Assembly: GCF_029210375.1 (NCBI RefSeq)
Contig: NZ_JARGER010000037.1
Coordinates: forward strand, 479,342-543,341
Source: Nocardioides sp. YIM 152315
GTDB lineage: Bacteria > Actinomycetota > Actinomycetes > Propionibacteriales > Nocardioidaceae
Direction of reading: 5' to 3'
Length of the DNA stretch: 64,000 bases
A program made the position numbers and the translations under genes. Below, piece by piece: positions 25,605 to 34,484 of the stretch. How positions within the stretch are numbered: the stretch's first letter is position 1; each line of letters opens with the position of its first letter. Under the pieces are notes generated by a model that was not told the origin of the DNA, did no database searches, and saw only the letters and a list, made by a program, of their open reading frames with translations.

Positions 25605-26218
25605 CGGCCCTGGTGGAGACCGCCGACCCGGCGGAGCTCCCCGCGCTGGCCACGCTCACCGACGAGGTGCGCGCGCTGGTGCTGGCCGCCGGCACGACCG
25701 ACGTCGGCGACGAGGAGCTCGTCGCCGTGGCGGGCCTGGTCTCCGACCTGCGCGAACGGCTCGAGTCCCGGTCGCGGGACCGGATCGTCCGGGCGCCGTT
25801 CGACGGCCCGGCGCAGGCTTCGGTCACCGGTGCGCCGTACCGGCTCTCGGCCTTCAACCCGTTCGGCATCCCCGTGGTCCTCACGTTCGACGCCGACGGA
25901 AGCGGGGCCACGGCCGAGCTCCGGGCGGACGCCCGGCACGAGGGCCCGCGCGACCACATGCACGGCGGGATCTCCTCCTGGCTGATGGACTGCATGCTCG
26001 GCATCCTGATCCAGGCCCGCGGCCGCCGGGGCGTCACCGCCACCCTCGACATGCGCTACCTGCGTCGTACGCCGCTCGACGTGCCGCTGTTGCTGCGCTC
26101 GCAGATCACCCGGACCGAGGGCCGCAAGGTCTGGGCCGAGGGCTGGATCGAGGTGGAGGGCGAGCGGACCGTGGTCGCGGAGGGCCTGTTCATCGAGGTC
26201 CCGGCCGATGTCCGCTGA
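25601..26218 (+). CDS. PaaI-like hotdog-fold thioesterase
   Basis: A 205-residue protein with an N-terminal helical extension and a hotdog domain (RDHMHGGISSWLMDCMLGILIQARGRRGVTATLDMRYLRRTPL). The HGG motif followed by a helix with an acidic residue matches PaaI/acyl-CoA thioesterases. It would release a free acid from a CoA ester. GTG overlaps the thiolase stop, and its 3' end overlaps the carboxyltransferase gene by 11 nt. Substrate unknown. Confidence 0.87.
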   Translation: MTALVETADPAELPALATLTDEVRALVLAAGTTDVGDEELVAVAGLVSDLRERLESRSRDRIVRAPFDGPAQASVTGAPYRLSAFNPFGIPVVLTFDADGSGATAELRADARHEGPRDHMHGGISSWLMDCMLGILIQARGRRGVTATLDMRYLRRTPLDVPLLLRSQITRTEGRKVWAEGWIEVEGERTVVAEGLFIEVPADVR

Positions 26219-27737
26219 CGGAGACGCACACCGGGCGGCCTGGGGGCCGCTGCTCGACGACCTCGGAGCCCGGCGGGCGCACGGCCGCGCCATGGGCGGC
26301 GAGGACAAGCTCGCGCGACGGCGCGCGCCCGGCCGCCTCGACGCCCGCGGGCGGGTCGCCGCCCTCTGCGACCCGGGCAGCTTCCGCGAGATCGGCGTGC
26401 TCGCCGGTGACGGCACCACGCCGGCCGACGCGTTCGTCGCGGGCCTGGGCCTCGTGGACGGGCGACCGGTCTACGTCGGCGCCGAGGACGTCACCGTCGC
26501 CGGGGGCTCGATCGGCACCGCCGGGGCGACCAAGCGGGCCCGTCTGCTCGCCCTCGCCCTCCAGGAGCGCGCCCCGGTCGTGCTGATGCTCGAGGGCGCG
26601 GGCCACCGCGCCACGAACGCGCTCTCGCCGCACCGACCCGCCCCCAACGATCTTCAGGCGATGGTGGACCTGGCCGGCGTGGTGCCGGTCGTGGTGCTGG
26701 TCGCCGGGCCGGCCGCCGGCCACAGCGCGTTGGCGGCGCCCCTGGCCGACCACGTCGTGATGGTGGGGTCGCGCGGCTGCCTCTTCGCCGCCGGTCCGCC
26801 GCTGGTCGCGGCCGCGACCGGCGAGCAGACCACGAAGGAGGACCTCGGCGGTCCCGAGGTCCACGCCGTGGCGTCGGGGCTCGTGCACCAGGTGGTCGCC
26901 GACGACCGGGCCGGCACGGACGCGATCCGGCGCTACCTCTCCTACCTGCCCTCGAACGCCTGGCAGCACCCACCGGGTCCCCCCGACGAGGGCGGGGACG
27001 TCGGCGAGCGGACCCTCGAACGCCTCCTGGACCTCATCCCGCCGAACCCGCGGCGTCCCTACGACATGGGCGCGGTGCTGGCCGAGCTCGTGGACGCCGG
27101 ATCCTTGCTCGAGGTCGGGGCGCGGCACGGCGCCTCGCTGATCACGGCGTACGCCCGGCTCGGCGGCCACAGCGTCGCGATCCTCGCCAACCAGCCCGCG
27201 GTGCTGGGCGGTGCGCTCGACGTGTCGGCGGCGGAGAAGGGGGGCCGGTTCGTCGAGCGGGCCACCGCCTTCCACCTGCCGCTGGTCCAACTCGCCGACA
27301 ACCCCGGCGTGCTGGCCGGGAGCGCGTCCGAGCGCGCCGGCATCCTGCGGGCCGGCGCGCGGCTCTTCGCGGCGCAGCGGCGCGCCGACGTACCCAAGCT
27401 GCACGTGACGCTTCGCAAGGCCTTCGGCTTCGGCAGCTCGGTGATGGGCCAGAACGCCTTCGACCACCAGACGGTCTCGCTGGCCTTCCCGGGCGTGACC
27501 CTCGGCGGCATCCCGGCCGGCGTCGGCGCCGCCACCTCGGGCGCCGACGCCGAGACCCGCGAGGCGCTGGTGACCGCCGAGGGATCCGGCCCATGGCGGC
27601 TCGCCTCGACCGTCACGTACGACGACATCATCGATCCCCGCGAGCTGCGCAACGCCCTGCTCGCGGGCCTGCGCACGCTCTCCGCCCGCCGGGCGGAGAC
27701 GCCCGCGCCCGCGCAACGGACCGGGTACCTGCCGTGA
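26208..27737 (+). CDS. Acyl-CoA carboxylase carboxyltransferase-type protein
   Basis: A 509-residue crotonase-superfamily carboxyltransferase with the N-terminal domain (GGEDKLARRRAPGRLDARGRVAALCDPGSF) and C-terminal domain (AVLGGALDVSAAEKGGRFVERATAFHLPLV). These match the beta subunit of acyl-CoA carboxylases or related decarboxylases. No biotin carboxylase/carrier gene is in the window, so a partner must be elsewhere or the protein acts otherwise. The N-terminal half has unusual insertions of Ala/Val-rich sequence. It lies in the thiolase operon with an 11-nt overlap. Confidence 0.88.
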   Translation: MSADGDAHRAAWGPLLDDLGARRAHGRAMGGEDKLARRRAPGRLDARGRVAALCDPGSFREIGVLAGDGTTPADAFVAGLGLVDGRPVYVGAEDVTVAGGSIGTAGATKRARLLALALQERAPVVLMLEGAGHRATNALSPHRPAPNDLQAMVDLAGVVPVVVLVAGPAAGHSALAAPLADHVVMVGSRGCLFAAGPPLVAAATGEQTTKEDLGGPEVHAVASGLVHQVVADDRAGTDAIRRYLSYLPSNAWQHPPGPPDEGGDVGERTLERLLDLIPPNPRRPYDMGAVLAELVDAGSLLEVGARHGASLITAYARLGGHSVAILANQPAVLGGALDVSAAEKGGRFVERATAFHLPLVQLADNPGVLAGSASERAGILRAGARLFAAQRRADVPKLHVTLRKAFGFGSSVMGQNAFDHQTVSLAFPGVTLGGIPAGVGAATSGADAETREALVTAEGSGPWRLASTVTYDDIIDPRELRNALLAGLRTLSARRAETPAPAQRTGYLP

Positions 27738-27756
27738 GATGAGATGGTGGCCAACC

Positions 27757-28563
27757 ATGCATGTCGACGAGCTTCGCGAGCAGCCGCGGCGAGTCACCGC
27801 GCCCCGGTCGAGGTCGTCGGTCCTCGAACGCGCGACCGGCATCCTCGAGATCTTCCTGGACGGACCCGAGACCTGTCTTCTCGACGACGTCGTCGGCCGC
27901 ACCGGTTTGCCGCGGTCCACGGCGTTCCGGCTGATGTCGCAGCTGGTCGACCTCGGCTGGCTCGTGCACGATCCCCGCGGCGGCTACCGCCTCGGGGAGC
28001 GCCTGAGGTCACCGGGCGAGCGCGAGTCTGCGGCGCCGCGCGAGCTGCCCTTCCCGGGACTGCGCGGGGCGGCGCAGGAGGTCCTCGGCGAGCTGCACCG
28101 GCGCACGCGGGCCGCGGTCTACCTCGGCGTGCTGGACGGCGGGCGCGTCCGCTACCTCTACGACGTCGGCGGCACCTCGTTCGACCAGCTCAGCTGCCCG
28201 GTCGGGCGCGGCTTCCTCGCCTACCACACCGCGCTGGGGCGGGCCATGCTCGCCGGGCTGCCGCCCGAAGAGGTCGACCGGCTCTACGCCGACGACCCGC
28301 CGACCGGCCCCGTCGGGGACCTCGTCCGCCTGCACCGGGAGCTCGCGACGATCCGTCGCCGCAACGGCGTGGTGATCGTTCAGTCCGAGGGCTCCCCGCT
28401 GGGCGTCGCGACCGTCGCGGCGCCGATCCCCGGGCTGCAGCGGGTCAGGGCCGCGATCGGTCTGGTCGCGCCCGAGCCCTTCCAGCCCGAGCGCTGCGCC
28501 GAGCTGCTGCTCGCCGCGTCGCGGAGGATCGCCGAACGGACGGTCTCGAACAGCCGCTGCTAG
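27757..28563 (+). CDS. IclR-family transcriptional regulator
   Basis: A 268-residue IclR protein (start MHVDELREQPRRV) with winged helix-turn-helix residues LLDDVVGRTGLPRSTAFRLMSQLVDLGWL and effector domain RAAVYLGVLDGGRVRYLYDVGG. It is closely similar in its first domain to the IclR at 34341 (SVLERATxIL, TGLPRSTAFRL, LGWLVHD), indicating a duplication. An in-frame ATG at 27739 is an alternative start. It is the last gene of the thiolase operon, so its amount may follow the operon it controls. A 34-bp palindrome separates it from the convergent binding-protein gene. Confidence 0.9.
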   Translation: MHVDELREQPRRVTAPRSRSSVLERATGILEIFLDGPETCLLDDVVGRTGLPRSTAFRLMSQLVDLGWLVHDPRGGYRLGERLRSPGERESAAPRELPFPGLRGAAQEVLGELHRRTRAAVYLGVLDGGRVRYLYDVGGTSFDQLSCPVGRGFLAYHTALGRAMLAGLPPEEVDRLYADDPPTGPVGDLVRLHRELATIRRRNGVVIVQSEGSPLGVATVAAPIPGLQRVRAAIGLVAPEPFQPERCAELLLAASRRIAERTVSNSRC

Positions 28564-28668
28564 GTTGCTCATCCGTAGATGCCGGCCGGGTCAGCACACG
28601 TCGGGGTGGGGCGCGTGACCGGCGGGCGTCGGGTCTGGGGTGGCGCAGCCGGGTCGAGCGGTGGACTT

Positions 28669-28702
28669 TGCGGGGATACCCGGTGCACCGGGTATCCCCG
28701 CA
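28669..28702. terminator. Perfect 34-bp palindrome between convergent genes
   Basis: Arms of 17 bp (TGCGGGGATACCCGGTG and its complement) meet with no loop. It lies between the 3' end of the IclR gene (28563) and the convergent binding-protein gene (28755), as for a bidirectional terminator. No T-run follows. Perfect, spacer-free arms are also typical of a dimeric protein site. Confidence 0.65.
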
Positions 28703-28754
28703 CCTCCGAACCCTGCCCGGCGTCAGGCCGCGCACGGTTCGGGAGGCGGCGGAG

Positions 28755-30386
28755 CTACTCGACCCACGCCTTCGAGAAGAGCACCATCGACGAGATCGTG
28801 CCGACGACGCCGTGGACGCCGGGGCGCCAGGCGTTCAGCTCGGCGATCGGACCCCAGGTGAGGATGGGGACCTGGGTGTCGAGCTGCTGCTGGATCCGGT
28901 CCATGACGTCCAGCTGGGCGTCGGCGTCGGGAGCGGCCATGAGCTCGGAGAGCAGGCCGTCGAGCTCGGGGCTGGTCGCCATGCCGAAGGTCGAGGAGCT
29001 GGAGCTGTCCAGTGCGGCGTACAGCGGGGAGAACGGGTCTCCCTCGCGCAGGTTGAGGCCCCATCCGGTGACGTCGTAGTCGCGGTTGACCGCGACCGCG
29101 GTGATCTGGTCGGCGACGCTGCGCTTGAGGTCGAGGTCGACGGTGAAGCCCACGGCCTCGAGGCTGGCCTTCACGGTGAGCGCCACGGCGCGCGAGGCGG
29201 GGTCGGACCCGTCGACGTAGTGCACCGTGCCGTCGTAGCCGTCCGCCTTCGCCTCCTCGAGCAGCGCCTCGGCCCGGTCGGGATCGTGGTCCGGACCGGT
29301 GGTCGTGGTGTGCCACCGGGAGTAGTCGAGGAAGAGCGTCGAGCCGGCCAGCCCGTGGCCCTGGAACGCGCGCTCGTTGATCGCGGCCGGATCGATAGCG
29401 AGGGCCATCGCCTGCCGGACCCGCGGGTCGGCGCCGGGCCTGCCCTCCTCGGCGTTGATGAGCGCGACGTTGCCGCCCGCGAGCAGGTTGAGGTAGCCGC
29501 CGGTCTCGTCGTCGAGCAGGGCGTCGACCTTGTCCGGGTCGCGGATGAGCGCCATGTCGACCGAAGCGGACGCGAGGGAGTCGACGGACGCCTCCTGGTC
29601 GTTGAGGAAGACCGCGCGCAGCTGGTCGAGGTGGGGAGGGCCGTCCCAGTAGTCCTCGTTGGCGCGGTAGACCAGCTCCTCCTGCGGAGCCCAGTGGTCG
29701 AGCACGAACGCGCCGGCTCCGATCGGCGTGAACGCGGAGCCCTCGTCGACCGAGGGCGCCACGATCATCCCAGGACCCGTGCTCAGGATGCTCGGGAAGA
29801 GCGACCACGGGCCGGCGAGCTCGTACACGACGGTGCGGGGGTCGGGCGCGCGGATCGCGGCGACGGCCGTGGACCACAGCGCCGACTCCGGGCCGGGCTT
29901 CGCGACGTAGCGCTCCTGGCTGGCCTTGACCGCCGCCGAGTCGAGCGGGCTGCCGTCGGAGAAGGTCGCGCCGTCTCGCAGGGTCAACGTCCAGGTGGTG
30001 AAGTCCTCGTCGGGCTCCAGTGACTCGGCCAGCTGTGGCACGAACGTCTCGGACTCGGCGTCGTAGCGCACCAGCACGTCGTAGAGCGCGATCAGGAGCG
30101 ACCCGCCCGCCGGTCCGCCGGCGACCGTGACCGCAGGGTCGAGCGACGCGGGTTCGGCGTACGCCGCGAAGGTCAGCTCCCCGCCGTCGACCGGGTCGCC
30201 GCCGTCGGCGGGGCCGACGAAGCCCTCCTGGTACGACGGACCGGCACCGGCCGGCGCCGGATCGGCGGGCTCGTCACCGCCGGAGCTGCACGCACCGCCG
30301 AGGGTGAGAGCCGCGGCCGTCGCGGTCGCGACCAGGAAGCGCGCACGGATCCTCTGTCGGGCACTGGCTCGCTGCGTCGCTGTCAT
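28755..30386 (-). CDS. ABC transporter substrate-binding lipoprotein, family 5 (orphan)
   Basis: A 543-residue binding protein with an N-terminal extension, a signal segment (RFLVATATAAALTLGGAC) and a lipobox cysteine. The mature part (DPVDGGELTFAAYAEPASLDPAVT) is clearly paralogous to those at 43703 and 45512, sharing the GHGLAGST and DGSDPASRA segments with 43703. No permease or ATPase is adjacent. The ATG follows GGGGAGAG. A TACGTT -10 (minus strand, 30428-30433) and the operator half-conserved copy 30467-30481 lie upstream. It is divergent from the aminotransferase operon. Confidence 0.92.
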   Translation of the reverse strand: MTATQRASARQRIRARFLVATATAAALTLGGACSSGGDEPADPAPAGAGPSYQEGFVGPADGGDPVDGGELTFAAYAEPASLDPAVTVAGGPAGGSLLIALYDVLVRYDAESETFVPQLAESLEPDEDFTTWTLTLRDGATFSDGSPLDSAAVKASQERYVAKPGPESALWSTAVAAIRAPDPRTVVYELAGPWSLFPSILSTGPGMIVAPSVDEGSAFTPIGAGAFVLDHWAPQEELVYRANEDYWDGPPHLDQLRAVFLNDQEASVDSLASASVDMALIRDPDKVDALLDDETGGYLNLLAGGNVALINAEEGRPGADPRVRQAMALAIDPAAINERAFQGHGLAGSTLFLDYSRWHTTTTGPDHDPDRAEALLEEAKADGYDGTVHYVDGSDPASRAVALTVKASLEAVGFTVDLDLKRSVADQITAVAVNRDYDVTGWGLNLREGDPFSPLYAALDSSSSSTFGMATSPELDGLLSELMAAPDADAQLDVMDRIQQQLDTQVPILTWGPIAELNAWRPGVHGVVGTISSMVLFSKAWVE

Positions 30387-30466
30387 GACTCTCCCCTCGA
30401 CCGGACTCCCCGGACTGCCTCGGCCGGAACGTAGCCCCGGCCGCGGCGGCCGGGCCCGCTTCCCGA

Positions 30467-30481
30467 TGCCATCCAGTGGGA
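30467..30481. promoter_or_regulatory. Operator-like copy 10 (orphan binding protein at 28755, minus strand)
   Basis: TCCCACTGGATGGCA on the minus strand, 43.5 bp from TACGTT at 30428-30433. The surrounding 21 bp match the region in front of the paralogous gene at 43703 at 18 of 21 positions. Confidence 0.5.
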
Positions 30482-30496
30482 CCTGCCGCAGGTCGG

Positions 30497-30511
30497 TGCC
30501 GCCAGGCGGGA
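30497..30511. promoter_or_regulatory. Operator-like copy 11 (aminotransferase operon)
   Basis: TGCCGCCAGGCGGGA, a near-perfect inverted repeat centred at 30504, 42.5 bp from TAGCTT at 30544-30549. ATG at 30556 is 6 nt after the -10. Confidence 0.45.
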
Positions 30512-30555
30512 GCGCGCAGGTTCCCCCTCCCGTTCGGCGCCGCTAGCTTCGCCGC

Positions 30556-31809
30556 ATGCCGCTCGAGCCAGCCGACATGCTCTCCGACCTCGCGCAGCAG
30601 GGACCCGCCAGCTACTTCCCGCGTCCCGAGACGCCCGTGACGTTCAACTTCGACCAGGGCCTCGCCGCGGAGGAGACCTTCCCGATCGCCGACCTGCAGC
30701 GCGTGATGACGACCGTCCTCGACCGGGACCGAGGGCGGGCGCTGGAGTACGTCTCGCTCGGGTACGACGCCGAGCGGGACAAGATCCTCTACCCGCCGAC
30801 CCAGGGCGAGCTCGCGCTCGGCTATCCCGGTCTGCGGGCCGAGGTCGCCCGGTGGATCGGGCGCACGCAGGGCGTGGCGGGACTCGACGCCGATCACGTC
30901 ATCCTGACGTCCGGGTCGGTCCAGGCGATCGCGCTCGCGGTCAGCGCCCTGCTGAACCCCGGCGAGGGCGCGCTGGTCGAGAAGGCGACGTTCCCCTACG
31001 CGATGCGGTTCATGCAGATGCGGGGCGCCGACGTCCGCGCCGTGGAGATCGACGAGCACGGGCTGGTCCCCGACTCCCTCGTGCAGCGTCTCGGCGAGCT
31101 CGAGCGCGACGGTGTCCGGCCCAAGCTCCTCTACGTGATCCCGACCTTCCAGCTGCCGACCTGCGTGGTGATGCCCGAGGACCGTCGCCGGCGGCTCCTC
31201 GAGATCGCCGAGGAGTGGAACCTCGTCGTCCTCGAGGACTCCATCTACGCCGACCTCAGGTACGGCGGCGAGCCGGTGCCGTCCCTGCTGAGCCTGGACA
31301 CCGGCGGCCGCGTCCTGCAGTCGCACGGCTTCTCGAAGAACCTCGCGCCGGGCCTGCGTCTCGGGTGGATCAGCGCGGCGCCGGCGCTCGTCCGCGGCCT
31401 CGCCGCCGTCCGCCAGGACCTCGGGGTCAGCCAGTGGACCTCGCGCGCGATGGAGCTCTTCCTCGTCGAGGGGCTCCTCGACCCGCACATCGCGGCCGCC
31501 AACCAGGTCTACCGCCGCAAGCGCGACGTCGCCGTGACCGCCGTACGCCGCCACTGCGGCGACCTGGTGACCTTCGACGTGCCGGACGGCGGGTTCTACC
31601 TGTGGCTGCGGATGGGCGACGACGTCGACTGGGTGAAGGCGCAGCACGAGGCCGCCGAGCGCGGGGTCTTCTGCCGACCCGGCGAGCGGTTCCTGGGCGA
31701 GCGCGACGGCCAGGCCTTCCTGCGGCTGGCCTACAGCCACGCGGCCGACGACGAGATCGAGCGCGGCATCGCGGTGCTGGGCGAGGCCATCACGTCCAAC
31801 GTCCGGTAG
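30556..31809 (+). CDS. PLP-dependent aminotransferase, class I/II
   Basis: A 417-residue fold-type I aminotransferase related to 2-aminoadipate/MocR-type enzymes. The PLP lysine is in LQSHGFSKNLAPGLRLGWISAAP (about residue 260), with YPGLRAEVARWI and LLYVIPTFQLPTCVVM as further family marks. It transfers an amino group between an amino acid and an oxo acid. ATG at 30556 lies 6 nt after TAGCTT (30544-30549), so translation is probably leaderless. An operator-like copy is at 30497-30511. It starts an operon with a mycofactocin-type SDR and an LLM enzyme. Confidence 0.9.
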   Translation: MPLEPADMLSDLAQQGPASYFPRPETPVTFNFDQGLAAEETFPIADLQRVMTTVLDRDRGRALEYVSLGYDAERDKILYPPTQGELALGYPGLRAEVARWIGRTQGVAGLDADHVILTSGSVQAIALAVSALLNPGEGALVEKATFPYAMRFMQMRGADVRAVEIDEHGLVPDSLVQRLGELERDGVRPKLLYVIPTFQLPTCVVMPEDRRRRLLEIAEEWNLVVLEDSIYADLRYGGEPVPSLLSLDTGGRVLQSHGFSKNLAPGLRLGWISAAPALVRGLAAVRQDLGVSQWTSRAMELFLVEGLLDPHIAAANQVYRRKRDVAVTAVRRHCGDLVTFDVPDGGFYLWLRMGDDVDWVKAQHEAAERGVFCRPGERFLGERDGQAFLRLAYSHAADDEIERGIAVLGEAITSNVR

Positions 31810-31847
31810 CGGTCGCCGGCGACACGAGGAGAGAAGTGGAGACAAGC

Positions 31848-32678
31848 ATGTCCTTGACGGGGAAGACGGCACTGGTGACCGGTGCCGCCCGGGGCCAGGG
31901 CCGGGCCCACGCCGTGGCGCTCGCGCAGCGCGGGGCGAACGTGCTGCTGCTGGACCGCTGCCAGGACCTGGAGTCCGTCGCCTACCCGCTGGCCTCCAGC
32001 GCCGACCTCGACGACACCCGTCGGGAGATCGAGGCTGCCGGCGGCCGCTGCCTCGCGTTCGAGGTCGACGTCCGCGACACCTCCGGGCTCGACGAGGTCG
32101 TGCGGGCGGGCGCCGCCGAGTACGGCGGCATCGACATCTGCGTCGCCAACGCCGGGATCTGCGGCTTCGGCCGGGTCCACGAGCTCACCGACCTGCAGTG
32201 GGAGGAGATGATCGGCGTCGACCTGACCGGCGTCTTCAAGACGCTGCGCGCGGTGACGCCGGGCATGATCGACCGGGGCTGGGGCCGGGTCGTCGTGACC
32301 TCGTCGATGGGCGGCCGGATGGGCACCCGCAACCTGGCTCACTACGTCGCCGCGAAGTGGGGCGTCATCGGCCTGGTCAAGACGCTCGCGCTCGAGGTGG
32401 CCGAGCAGGGGATCACGGTCAACGCCATCTGCCCGGCCACCGTAGACACCCCGATGGTGCACAACGACGCCTTCTACCGACTCTTCACCCCGGACGTCGA
32501 GCGCCCCACGCGCGACGACGTACGACCGCGGCACACCGCCAGCAACCCGATGCGCGTGCCGTGGCTCGACACCTCCGACATCACGAACGCGCTCCTCTAC
32601 CTCGTCTCCGACGAGGCGCGCTACGTCAGCGGCAGCACCCTCGACGTCTCGCTCGCGACCGCCGCCGGGATGCCCTGA
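31848..32678 (+). CDS. Mycofactocin-coupled SDR-family oxidoreductase
   Basis: A 276-residue SDR with the distinctive start TGAARGQGRAHAVALAQRGA and an insertion after the second strand (LLDRCQDLESVAYPLASSADLDDT) found in mycofactocin-dependent SDRs (TIGR03971 type), which keep NAD bound and pass electrons to mycofactocin. The active-site serine (TSSMGG) and YVAAK are intact. It likely oxidises a secondary alcohol. ATG at 31848 follows GAGGAGAG in the aminotransferase operon. Its stop overlaps the LLM start (TGATG). Dependence on mycofactocin is inferred from family only. Confidence 0.9.
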   Translation: MSLTGKTALVTGAARGQGRAHAVALAQRGANVLLLDRCQDLESVAYPLASSADLDDTRREIEAAGGRCLAFEVDVRDTSGLDEVVRAGAAEYGGIDICVANAGICGFGRVHELTDLQWEEMIGVDLTGVFKTLRAVTPGMIDRGWGRVVVTSSMGGRMGTRNLAHYVAAKWGVIGLVKTLALEVAEQGITVNAICPATVDTPMVHNDAFYRLFTPDVERPTRDDVRPRHTASNPMRVPWLDTSDITNALLYLVSDEARYVSGSTLDVSLATAAGMP

Positions 32679-33547
32679 TGCGCACCGGCATCGCCTCGCC
32701 GATCCTCGCGCTGTCGGGCGAGCGGCCCGACTGGGAGCACCGGGCGGGCCTGGCCGAGGTCGTGACGGTGGCGCGGGAGGCCGACCGGCTGGGCTACGAG
32801 TTCCTGACCTGCCCCGACCACGTCGCGGTGCCGCGCGGAGTCGAGCGGGGCGAGCAGTTCTATGATCCGCTGTCGACCTTCTCCTACCTCGCCGCCCTGA
32901 CCGAGCGGATCCGCTTCCTGCCGTTCGTGCTGGTGCTGCCCTTCTACCACCCGCTCGAGCTGGCCAAGAGGTACGGCGGACTCGACCACCTCAGCGGCGG
33001 TCGGCTCACGCTCGGTGTCGGGGTGGGCAACCTGCGCGAGGAGTTCGACGTGCTCGACGTCCCCTTCGACGACCGCGGGGCGCGGGCCGACGACGCGTTG
33101 CGCGCGCTGCGGGCGGCCTGGGGCACGCGGGTGGTGTCGTACGACGGGCCCTTCTACGCGTTCGACGACCTCGTGGTGCAGCCGCACGCGGCGCAGGTGC
33201 GGCTGCCGGTGTGGGTGGGCGGCCACAGCGCCCGGGCCCTGCGTCGCGCGGTCACGCTCGGCGACGGCTGGGCTCCGGCGCCGGTCGCCTTCCGCGGCCC
33301 GGATCCCCAGCGGCTGCGGGAGATGCTGGCGACGGTGGACCTCCCGGCCGGCTTCGACGTGCTGCTCGGCGCGGCCCATCCGCTCGATCCGGTCGGCGAC
33401 GCCGATCGCGTGCGCGCCGTGGTCGCCGAGGCTGCGGACGCCGGCGCCACGGTCCTCCGGCTCACCGTGGTCCATCGCTCGCTCGAGCACTACCTCGAGC
33501 AGTTGGCCGCCTACGCCGAGATCGTGGGGCTCGCGTCGGAGCGATGA
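32678..33547 (+). CDS. LLM-class F420-dependent oxidoreductase
   Basis: A 289-residue LLM protein with an N-terminal strand MRTGIASPILALSGERPD, the segment LSGGRLTLGVGVGNLREEFDVL and VWVGGHSARALRRAVTLGDGWAP. It is the third LLM enzyme in the window and only moderately like the others. The ATG overlaps the SDR stop. The last 37 bp overlap the convergent IclR gene at 33511, so transcription of one may interfere with the other. Substrate unknown; in this operon it probably acts on the same compound as the SDR. Confidence 0.88.
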   Translation: MRTGIASPILALSGERPDWEHRAGLAEVVTVAREADRLGYEFLTCPDHVAVPRGVERGEQFYDPLSTFSYLAALTERIRFLPFVLVLPFYHPLELAKRYGGLDHLSGGRLTLGVGVGNLREEFDVLDVPFDDRGARADDALRALRAAWGTRVVSYDGPFYAFDDLVVQPHAAQVRLPVWVGGHSARALRRAVTLGDGWAPAPVAFRGPDPQRLREMLATVDLPAGFDVLLGAAHPLDPVGDADRVRAVVAEAADAGATVLRLTVVHRSLEHYLEQLAAYAEIVGLASER

Positions 33548-34341
33548 CGCCGGCCGCCGGGTCGACGGGCCTGCTCCATGTGGTGGCCGATGCGCCGCGC
33601 CGCGGCCAGCACGAGCGGAGCGCACGCCTCGGGACGGAACGGCTCGGGTGCGGTCAGCCCGATCGCGGCCCGCGCCTCGTCGAGACCGGGGACGGGCGCG
33701 GCGACGGCGGCGACCTGGATGGGCGACGAGTCGGCGTGCACCAGCATCACGCCCTTGCGCGCGCGGGCCGTGGCCAGCTCCTGGTGGAGCCGGGTGAGGT
33801 CCCGCAACGGTCCGCGCGGCGGGTCGGCCGCGTAGAGCGAGTCGACCTGCTCCGGCGGCAGCGTCGCGAGCAGCGCCCGCCCCATGGCGGTGTGGTGGGC
33901 GACCACCCGCGATCCGACGCGCGAGGGCAGCTGGTCGGCCTCGATGCCGCCGATCTTGTCGAGGTAGTAGAGGTAGCCACCCTCCAGGACGCCGAGATGG
34001 ACGGCGGCCCGGGTGTGCCGGTGCAGGTGGGTCAGCAGCGGTGCGGCGACGCTGCGCAGCTCGGCGTACTCGTGTCCGCCGGCGCCCGACATCGTCCGGG
34101 CTCCCAGGGCGTGGGCACGGGTGCCGAGCCGGTAGCCGCCGCGGCTGTCGTGCACGAGCCAGCCGAGATCGACCAGCTGGGTGACCAGCCGGAAGGCGGT
34201 CGAGCGCGGCAGCCCGGTCTCGCGGGCGATGTCCTCGAGCAGGCTGACCTCCGAGCCGCTGAGGAAGAGGTCCAGGATCCAGGTGGCGCGCTCGAGGACC
34301 GACGCGCGGCTGCCGCCGGACTCATCCGCGACCAGATGCAT
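33511..34341 (-). CDS. IclR-family transcriptional regulator
   Basis: A 276-residue IclR protein with winged helix-turn-helix (SLLEDIARETGLPRSTAFRLVTQLVDLGWLVHD) and effector domain (AAVHLGVLEGGYLYYLDKIGG, AMGRALLATLPPEQVDSLY). It resembles the regulator at 27757 closely in the DNA-binding half. The ATG follows GGGAGGAG. Upstream, CTAAC-N9-GTTAG (34378-34396) overlaps a TAGGTT -10 on the minus strand and is a plausible autoregulatory operator. It is divergent from the beta-oxidation operon at 34485, a likely target, and its 3' end overlaps the LLM gene. Confidence 0.92.
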   Translation of the reverse strand: MHLVADESGGSRASVLERATWILDLFLSGSEVSLLEDIARETGLPRSTAFRLVTQLVDLGWLVHDSRGGYRLGTRAHALGARTMSGAGGHEYAELRSVAAPLLTHLHRHTRAAVHLGVLEGGYLYYLDKIGGIEADQLPSRVGSRVVAHHTAMGRALLATLPPEQVDSLYAADPPRGPLRDLTRLHQELATARARKGVMLVHADSSPIQVAAVAAPVPGLDEARAAIGLTAPEPFRPEACAPLVLAAARRIGHHMEQARRPGGRRHRSDASPTISA

Positions 34342-34377
34342 GACAGAACTCCTCCCACGGCCGTCTTGTGAGGCAAC

Positions 34378-34396
34378 CTAACATTTGCTTGGTTAG
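34378..34396. promoter_or_regulatory. Inverted repeat upstream of the IclR gene at 34341
   Basis: CTAAC (34378-34382) and GTTAG (34392-34396) flank nine bases, overlapping a minus-strand TAGGTT -10 at 34375-34380. Candidate IclR operator. Confidence 0.45.
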
Positions 34397-34455
34397 AGCG
34401 GGAGGGATCGTCGCACCTTGACGACCACCCCGCCGTCGGCTTGGATTGCATATGC

Positions 34456-34468
34456 CGATTAGGAATAG
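34456..34468. promoter_or_regulatory. CTATTnnnAATMG motif, site 1 (beta-oxidation operon)
   Basis: CGATTAGGAATAG (plus), i.e. CTATTCCTAATCG on the minus strand. It lies 17 bp before the acyl-CoA dehydrogenase ATG and is followed on the minus side by a CATATG. Confidence 0.5.
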
Positions 34469-34484
34469 TCCGAATGGAGGAACC

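Noticed and set aside
30556..34341. A complete antibiotic-type biosynthetic cluster around the aminotransferase
   Set aside because: No condensing, NRPS or PKS enzyme is present; the neighbours are redox and catabolic proteins.
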